Of a DNA stretch of 11,252 bases, positions 6,423 through 11,252 are shown piece after piece. The position numbers and the translations under genes were made by a program. How positions within the stretch are numbered: position 1 is the stretch's first letter; each line of letters begins with the position of its first letter. Source of the DNA: an uncultured Desulfobulbaceae bacterium (GTDB taxonomy: Bacteria > Desulfobacterota > Desulfobulbia > Desulfobulbales > Desulfobulbaceae). The notes below the pieces were generated by a model. That model was not told the DNA's origin. It searched no databases and saw only the letters and a list, made by a program, of their open reading frames with translations. Location: NCBI GenBank assembly GCA_945787305.1, contig CALZIH010000059.1, positions 1 to 11,252 on the forward strand, written 5' to 3'.

Positions 6423-8939
6423 CTAGGGGGCTGAGTGAACAGGAGTGTATGTATTTTCTTGACCATTCTCTCCGTGATACACTGTTATTACCCGGTTGCC
6501 GTTGGAGGAACAGGTAATGGTGCCGTTTACTCCGGTTGCCAGCTGCTTAATATGCTGTTGTTGCCACCACACGTGATGAGCTGGTGCAGGAAAGATGTTC
6601 ATTTTTGTTCTTCCGGACGAAACAATGATGAGATGAGGATCAACGGCTTTGAGAAAAGCATGGCTGTTTGAGGTCTTACTGCCGTGGTGCGCAGCCAGGA
6701 GGATGTCTGCACGCAGGGGCATCTCGTAGGTCAACAGACGAGTTTCCGCATCCTTTTCTATATCACCGGGAAAGAGAAAGCTGTTTTCACCACATTGCAG
6801 CCTGAGGACCAGGCTCAGATTATTGTCCGATTCAGTTGATCCGACGAGTCCGGGCATGCCAAGGCAGGTGAGCCGACACAGCGCATCGCTGTGGAGAACT
6901 GCTCCTGTTTCCGGCTCTCTTTGTTGAATATCTTTTTGTGATATCAAATCCATCAGGTCACTGTAGCTTTCAGACTGCCCTTGTTGACCATTGGTATATA
7001 CAATTTGGGGATCAAAGCGTTGGATAATGAAATCCAGACCATTGTAATGATCGCTGTCTGGATGGGTGATAATGACGTTGTCAATATGCCATATCCTTTT
7101 TTTCCATAAATAGGGGCCAATGATATTCTTGCCGACATTAAAGCGTTTGGAATAACTCCCGCCCCCGTCAATTAATATATTTTTTCCCCCAGGCAGTTCG
7201 AGCAGCGTCGCTGTTCCCTGTCCCACATCGAGATAAGACACCTCTGCAGATTCATTATTTCTTGGCAGATATAAGCCGGAGATAAATTGCATGATGAGAA
7301 TAAAAAATCCCAATCCTGTGAAAATATAGAGTTTTCGCTGCGAACAGGTAACAGAAAAAAGCAGCAGGAGAAAATAGGTGATCATTTCAGATGTTGTTGG
7401 CGTGATCGTCCATATGCTGGCAAAAGGAAAACGACCTGCCCAGGCGGTTAGAGCGTGTGCGGCCTGAAGGGCAATACCGCCCAGGTTAAAGAGAAATGCG
7501 GCCATGTCCGGTACAAGATATATTAACGGCACAGCAATCAGGCCGAGGGGAAGGGCAACAATGCAAAGAAGGGGTTCAATAAGCAGATTCATGAACGGAC
7601 CGATGGGTGAGAATCTGTTGAAGTGATAAAGAAGAAAAGGCAGGGTGCCGGCAGTGGCTGCGACTGAAATGAGCAACGCGGTGCACGGCCAGCGAAAGAG
7701 AGTTAGGAGTCTGTGTTGTTTCTGCTTTGTTTTATTGGGGAAACAGAGCGTCAGTATCGTCGGGTAGATCAGAGCTATGGAAAGTATTGCCGCAAAAGAG
7801 AGCTGGTACGATACGGTATAGAGGGCAAGAGGGTTAAAGATCAGAACCATCAATGCCGCTGCTGCGATGAGGTTGAGGATGGTTTTTTGTCTACGTACAA
7901 GGATCGCCAAGAGAACAACTGCAGCCATAATGAGTGAACGCAAGACCGGGGTGTTCATGCCGGCGATGAAGGCATAGGCAATGAGTATCGGAAAGCTGAT
8001 AATGATCGCTAAGGTGGAAACATGGGTATGGATGAGAAACCATTGTGATCGTTTCAGAATCCAGGTAACCAGTCCATACAAAATGAAGGCAAGGAGCCCC
8101 ATGTGCAAGCCGGAAATAGCTAGGAGATGCATGCAACCGGTCAGGGCAAATTGCTCAAGGGTCGCTGTGGGTACTCCACTTCTATTACCGATGAGAAGGG
8201 CCTGATAGAGGCCGTTTGTTATTGGGTCACACCGGCTCTCTACAAACTGACTGATGTGTTGGCGTACTTTTTGCGGAAAGAGTTTGACCTGGGTGAACCT
8301 AGAGCCGCTGCCACCAGGCACAGTCTTGATAAAGTGCAAGGAACTGATCCAACCAGAACAGTATATGCCTTGACTGTGCATGTAGAGTCGATAGTCGAAG
8401 ACACCAGGGGTTTGGTAGCCGTTCACTCTGTCCACCGTTGCGACCGCAAGTATTTTTTGCCCGGGGATGAGGGAAGGGGGCGTTTGTCCACGAACGGAGA
8501 GCCGAACTTTCCCTGTTGCTGGTATTGCTTTTCCTTTTCCTGGGTGGCGCCTGTCTATGATAGCGTGTAACTCCAGTTCAAAACGTGATTTGTCTCCATG
8601 ATGGCTGACCATGCTCGTTATGGTTCCCTGTAGGGTGAGCCGTGATCTCTGGGAGATAAGGTTATAGATATGGGAAGGATCTTGTGGTGGCTGCAAGGCC
8701 TGTCGTGTATGAACGGCACCTAGAACAAGATATAACAACATTATGCTGGAGATAACCGTATCCAGCTGCTGATAATGAGCGAGAAGAAAAGCAATACACG
8801 TTGCAACTGCAATGATGATAAATAAAGGAGAAAAGCTGTCGCCATAGCTTGTCAGTGCTGCTCCAGCTATAAAACAACAGGTGGTCGAAAACAGAAGGTT
8901 GAAAGAAATCCAGTTGGCCAGGCGGGAAGAGTCAGCCAT
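6423..8939 (-). CDS. comEC: ComEC/Rec2 family DNA internalisation protein
   Basis: ComEC is the inner-membrane channel that carries single-stranded DNA into the cytoplasm during natural transformation. The 838-residue length is typical of the three-part Gram-negative form. The N-terminal region has membrane helices around an OB-like soluble part (DUF4131 type). The central Competence domain carries HLLAISGLHMG from residue 271 and many membrane helices. The C-terminal metallo-beta-lactamase-like domain has LDVGQG, IDGGG, HPDSDH (626-631), FPGD (Asp726) and HHGS (from His751), so the proposed nuclease motifs look intact. The ATG at 8939 is seven bases after the waaA stop. An upstream ATG at 9050 would run into waaA and add a tail without family features. 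The gene is probably cotranscribed and translationally coupled with waaA. Confidence 0.93.
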   Translation of the reverse strand: MADSSRLANWISFNLLFSTTCCFIAGAALTSYGDSFSPLFIIIAVATCIAFLLAHYQQLDTVISSIMLLYLVLGAVHTRQALQPPQDPSHIYNLISQRSRLTLQGTITSMVSHHGDKSRFELELHAIIDRRHPGKGKAIPATGKVRLSVRGQTPPSLIPGQKILAVATVDRVNGYQTPGVFDYRLYMHSQGIYCSGWISSLHFIKTVPGGSGSRFTQVKLFPQKVRQHISQFVESRCDPITNGLYQALLIGNRSGVPTATLEQFALTGCMHLLAISGLHMGLLAFILYGLVTWILKRSQWFLIHTHVSTLAIIISFPILIAYAFIAGMNTPVLRSLIMAAVVLLAILVRRQKTILNLIAAAALMVLIFNPLALYTVSYQLSFAAILSIALIYPTILTLCFPNKTKQKQHRLLTLFRWPCTALLISVAATAGTLPFLLYHFNRFSPIGPFMNLLIEPLLCIVALPLGLIAVPLIYLVPDMAAFLFNLGGIALQAAHALTAWAGRFPFASIWTITPTTSEMITYFLLLLFSVTCSQRKLYIFTGLGFFILIMQFISGLYLPRNNESAEVSYLDVGQGTATLLELPGGKNILIDGGGSYSKRFNVGKNIIGPYLWKKRIWHIDNVIITHPDSDHYNGLDFIIQRFDPQIVYTNGQQGQSESYSDLMDLISQKDIQQREPETGAVLHSDALCRLTCLGMPGLVGSTESDNNLSLVLRLQCGENSFLFPGDIEKDAETRLLTYEMPLRADILLAAHHGSKTSNSHAFLKAVDPHLIIVSSGRTKMNIFPAPAHHVWWQQQHIKQLATGVNGTITCSSNGNRVITVYHGENGQENTYTPVHSAP

Positions 8940-8946
8940 TATTAGA

Positions 8947-10248
8947 TCAGGATACAGGGTGGAGGTGTTGGGCCACGATATTGAGATGGCGCTCGACAAC
9001 ACCTTTGTTACGCTGGACAATGTCTCTGGCAGCCGCACCTCTTTCAGCAAAAAGCTCCGGAGAATTCAGCAAAATCAAGGTTTGACTGACAAGTTCCTCG
9101 CTGTTGGTGATAATCTGGGCACCGCCTGCGGTAACAAGATCTCGGCTTATCTCGGCAAAATCTTCCATGTGCGGACCAAAGAGAATCGGTATGCCGAATG
9201 TGGCTGCTTCAAGAGGATTATGGCCACCTGCTGGAACAAGTGAGCCACCAATCAGGGCAATGTCGGCCAGTTGATAACAACCGGCCAGTTCGCCCAGAGT
9301 GTCGAGCAGAAGAATGCCGGACAATGGAGGAGGTGCGGATTTGTCAGATCGACGTGTTATTTGCAGTCCATAGCTTTGCGCTAAGGTGGCGATTTCATCT
9401 CTGCGGTTAATGTCCCGCGGTGCAATGAGCAGACAAAGTTCGGGCAGGGTCTTCTTTATCTCGCAATAGGCGCCAAAAAGTATTTTTTCCTCTCCCCTGT
9501 GGGTTGAACCACAGATCAAAAGAGGCTTCTCCTCTGGTAACCCAAGATCTGCTTTGGCAGTTGTTTTGTTGGGCAAAGAGTTGCCAGGGGTGGTGGCATC
9601 AAATTTTAAGTTACCCAGTTGAATGATTTTGTCCCTGGGAACCCCCAAGCTCAATATGGCCTCGGCATCCTGTTGTGTTTGCATGGAAAGCAAGGTGAAA
9701 CAGGAAAACATTGGCCTGGAGAGAAAAGCAAATCGACGGTAGGTATCGAGTGATTGTTTCGAGAACCGACCGTTGACCAGCAGGCTTGGGATGTTGTATT
9801 TCTTCAGACAGTATAGCCAACCGGGCCAAAAATCTGTTTCCACCAGAATAAACAAAGAAGGCCTGAGAATCCTGATAAAATGCTGCACAGAAAAAAACAT
9901 GTCAAAGGGACTGAAAAAAACAGCATCGACCTGGCCTTTACTTAAGCGCTTTGCAGTTGCCTGACCTGTGGTGGTGGTGGTGGAAAAATAGAGCAGACTT
10001 CCAGGGTAACGTCGTCGCAGTCCGCTTATCAAGGGGAGGGCAGAGGTGACCTCGCCGACAGACAGGGCATGGACCCAGATAACCGGTGCTCCTCCAAGGC
10101 GATCTTGCGGGAGTTGTTTACCCAGTGTCAGCCCCAACCGCTGCAAAGTTTTTCCCCTGTATTTATTTTTGAGAAGAGTCACCAGCAGGATGACCGGTAG
10201 GAAAATGACGAACAGTACTGTTGAAAACAGGGTATAAAGTTGCAACAC
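8947..10248 (-). CDS. waaA: 3-deoxy-D-manno-octulosonic acid (Kdo) transferase
   Basis: WaaA (KdtA) transfers Kdo from CMP-Kdo to lipid A precursor at the cytoplasmic face of the inner membrane, so the host makes LPS. From the GTG at 10248 the product is 433 residues (E. coli 425). It starts with an N-terminal membrane anchor (about 4-26), then KYRGKTLQRLG. HALSVGE contains the catalytic glutamate (Glu66), VETDFWPGW lies at 136-144, CGSTHRGEE is present, and GGSLVPAGGHNPLEA (334-348) forms the CMP-Kdo binding region. GTG 10248 aligns with the E. coli start (LQLYTLF versus ELLYTAL). ATG codons at 10314 and 10344 are in frame and would add 22 or 32 residues, but that DNA looks non-coding. No start has a good ribosome-binding site. 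It is followed by comEC after seven bases. Confidence 0.92.
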   Translation of the reverse strand: MLQLYTLFSTVLFVIFLPVILLVTLLKNKYRGKTLQRLGLTLGKQLPQDRLGGAPVIWVHALSVGEVTSALPLISGLRRRYPGSLLYFSTTTTTGQATAKRLSKGQVDAVFFSPFDMFFSVQHFIRILRPSLFILVETDFWPGWLYCLKKYNIPSLLVNGRFSKQSLDTYRRFAFLSRPMFSCFTLLSMQTQQDAEAILSLGVPRDKIIQLGNLKFDATTPGNSLPNKTTAKADLGLPEEKPLLICGSTHRGEEKILFGAYCEIKKTLPELCLLIAPRDINRRDEIATLAQSYGLQITRRSDKSAPPPLSGILLLDTLGELAGCYQLADIALIGGSLVPAGGHNPLEAATFGIPILFGPHMEDFAEISRDLVTAGGAQIITNSEELVSQTLILLNSPELFAERGAAARDIVQRNKGVVERHLNIVAQHLHPVS

Positions 10249-10342
10249 AGGAAGGTGACCGTTAAGGTGGTTTTCTTTATAAGGTGGCTGGCCCGGGATG
10301 TATAGGCATAGCATACAATAAAAAAGCAAAAATGTTAACTTC
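10249..10342. promoter_or_regulatory. Divergent waaA/rsmE promoter region
   Basis: These 94 bases separate waaA (GTG start) from rsmE. TACAAT at 10314-10319 could be a plus-strand -10 for rsmE, without a clear -35. On the minus strand TTGCTT followed 18 bases later by TATACA (centred near 10305) could serve waaA, but the -35 is poor. Both assignments are guesses. The base composition and position fit a promoter region better than waaA coding sequence. Confidence 0.35.
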
Positions 10343-11071
10343 ATGAACCTGTTACTTTTTGAAAAACATGAATGCCGGCAGGATACACTTATTCTTGCCG
10401 ATAGAAGGGCAGAACATATTGTAAAGATTTTGAGACTTTCTGTCGGAGAATACTTACGTGTGGGGGAATTAAATGGCCCTGTTGGTTTGGGAGTAATTGA
10501 ACAGGTAAGCGATTCATCGGTTACCCTTAAGGTTGATCTTACAGATCCTCCTCCGGCGACACCGGCAACGGAGTTGATCTTGGCTCTGCCCAGGCCAATT
10601 ATGCTGCAACGCATATTAAAACAGGCAACCGTTCTCGGGGTGCGCCGATTCCACTTGATCCGTTCGCAAAAAGTTGAAAAATCATATTTTCATTCTCCTG
10701 TCCTGCAACCGGAAAAAATACGAGCCCTGCTGGTTGAGGGCTTGGAGCAGGCCATGGATACCCGATTACCAGAGGTACTGCTATATCATCGCTTCAAACC
10801 TTTTGTCGAGGATGTGGTACCGACGCTTGAAGGAACAGGTCTTTTGGCCCACCCGGATACCAAGGCAACCTTGCTTGATGTCACCGGAAAAGGAATGGCT
10901 GATACACACTTACTTCTTGCCATCGGACCCGAAGGAGGGTGGAATGCGTATGAGTGTGAACGGTTTCTCGAACAGGGATTTTCGATGTTTACGATGGGGC
11001 CGCGTATTCTTCATGTGGATACCGCCGTGGTGGCGCTGTTGGCACAACTGGACCTGATTCGAGGTAAATGA
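10343..11071 (+). CDS. rsmE: 16S rRNA (uracil1498-N3)-methyltransferase RsmE
   Basis: RsmE methylates N3 of U1498 in 16S rRNA with S-adenosylmethionine, acting on the 30S subunit. The 242-residue product has the family length (E. coli 243). The N-terminal PUA-like part contains DRRAEHIVKILRLSVGEYLRV. The C-terminal SPOUT methyltransferase domain carries ALPRP, the VEKSY element, GPEGG (195-199), and MGPRILHVDTA (218-228). That last motif is the knotted SAM-binding loop, usually written LGPRILRxETA, here with conservative changes (His224 and Asp226). The start MNLLLFEKHE fits the family. It is divergent from waaA. If the longest waaA start (10344) were used, the two start codons would overlap in the same CATG. 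No strong ribosome-binding site precedes it. Confidence 0.95.
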   Translation: MNLLLFEKHECRQDTLILADRRAEHIVKILRLSVGEYLRVGELNGPVGLGVIEQVSDSSVTLKVDLTDPPPATPATELILALPRPIMLQRILKQATVLGVRRFHLIRSQKVEKSYFHSPVLQPEKIRALLVEGLEQAMDTRLPEVLLYHRFKPFVEDVVPTLEGTGLLAHPDTKATLLDVTGKGMADTHLLLAIGPEGGWNAYECERFLEQGFSMFTMGPRILHVDTAVVALLAQLDLIRGK

Positions 11072-11159
11072 TCATTATTGCAAGTTTTTTTCGCAACACG
11101 CCCCAGTCACTTACGTACGGCTGCCGGGCTGGTTGGAATCCTTTTCCATCACTCTTGAT

Positions 11160-11252
11160 TTATTCGGCTTGCTGATATGTCTTGATTGCCGTTGCAATAG
11201 ATTCAACTATTTTTGATCGATTTGACGATCTGAGTTCATAACTTTGTTCAAG
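11160..11252 (-). CDS. C-terminal fragment, possibly N-acetylmuramoyl-L-alanine amidase
   Basis: On the minus strand one frame is open from the right edge to TAA at 11162-11160, giving 30 residues. The other two minus frames soon meet stops. The visible end, with RSKIVESIATAIKTYQ, resembles the C-terminal helix of AmiC-type amidases (RxKI, then IA, then an I..Y pattern), which cleave peptidoglycan cross-bridge stems in the periplasm. Thirty residues are too few to be sure, and no catalytic residue is in view. The gene would converge on rsmE with about 88 bases between stop codons. I saw no clear shared terminator. Confidence 0.4.
   Translation of the reverse strand, partial: LEQSYELRSSNRSKIVESIATAIKTYQQAE

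Noticed and set aside
8127..8570. 147-codon plus-strand open frame inside comEC
   Set aside because: It lies fully antisense to a strongly supported comEC region and shows no recognisable domain, so it is a shadow frame.
8940..9050. Upstream extension of comEC to an ATG at 9050
   Set aside because: The extra 37 residues overlap the waaA coding end and do not look like a ComEC N-terminus. ATG 8939 sits just after the waaA stop.
10345..10614. Extension of waaA to an ATG at 10614
   Set aside because: It would run antisense through the well-supported rsmE N-terminal region. Family alignment puts the start near 10248.
11068..11175. 35-codon plus-strand ORF whose ATG overlaps the rsmE stop (ATGA)
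   Set aside because: The overlap resembles translational coupling, but the product is unrecognisable and it runs over the end of the minus-strand gene at 11160.
1..11252. CRISPR array, tRNA/rRNA genes, insertion sequences or a defence island
   Set aside because: I saw no regular spaced repeats, no cloverleaf-like sequence, no transposase motifs and no defence-type domains. The genes are mostly housekeeping or pilus-related.

Overview
The window looks like ordinary chromosomal DNA from a Gram-negative bacterium of the sulfate- and sulfur-metabolising deltaproteobacterial type (Desulfobacterota, perhaps near Desulfobulbales). This is inferred from the gene set: selenocysteine synthesis, a Kdo transferase for LPS, a type IV pilus retraction ATPase, a PilZ protein and a GGDEF-like/TPR protein, in DNA of moderate GC. 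No 16S rRNA or other direct taxonomic marker is present, so the lineage is a guess.

Left part (1-3864, plus strand): the last 74 codons of a membrane-anchored protein that resembles the C-terminus of BatA/BatB-type VWA proteins, then selA, then, 11 bases later, a 704-residue protein with two GGDEF-like regions that lack the signature motif and about eight TPR-like repeats. selA and this gene probably share a transcript. A 519-base non-coding gap (3865-4383) follows; it carries hairpins and a compound inverted repeat.

Middle (4384-6422): pilT (plus) converges on a PilZ-domain gene (minus) with only 14 bases between them. The PilZ protein has a four-cysteine zinc-ribbon-like head and intact c-di-GMP-binding motifs. 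Behind it lies a 420-base gap (6003-6422) with a GC-richer, hairpin-bearing island of about 130 bases inside AT-rich DNA. This is a weak candidate for a small RNA.

Right part (6423-11252): comEC (DNA-uptake channel with an intact metallo-beta-lactamase-like domain) and waaA (Kdo transferase) form a tightly spaced minus-strand pair. rsmE (16S rRNA m3U1498 methyltransferase) diverges from waaA on the plus strand. The right edge holds the last 30 codons of a minus-strand gene that may be an N-acetylmuramoyl-L-alanine amidase.

PilT and ComEC are two parts of the usual Gram-negative natural transformation route, and PilZ plus GGDEF-like proteins point to c-di-GMP-linked surface behaviour. I see no mobile element, CRISPR array, tRNA or rRNA gene, and no clear new defence or biosynthetic system. 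The items most worth a second look are the GGDEF-like/TPR protein, the zinc-ribbon PilZ protein beside pilT, and the two structured intergenic regions.
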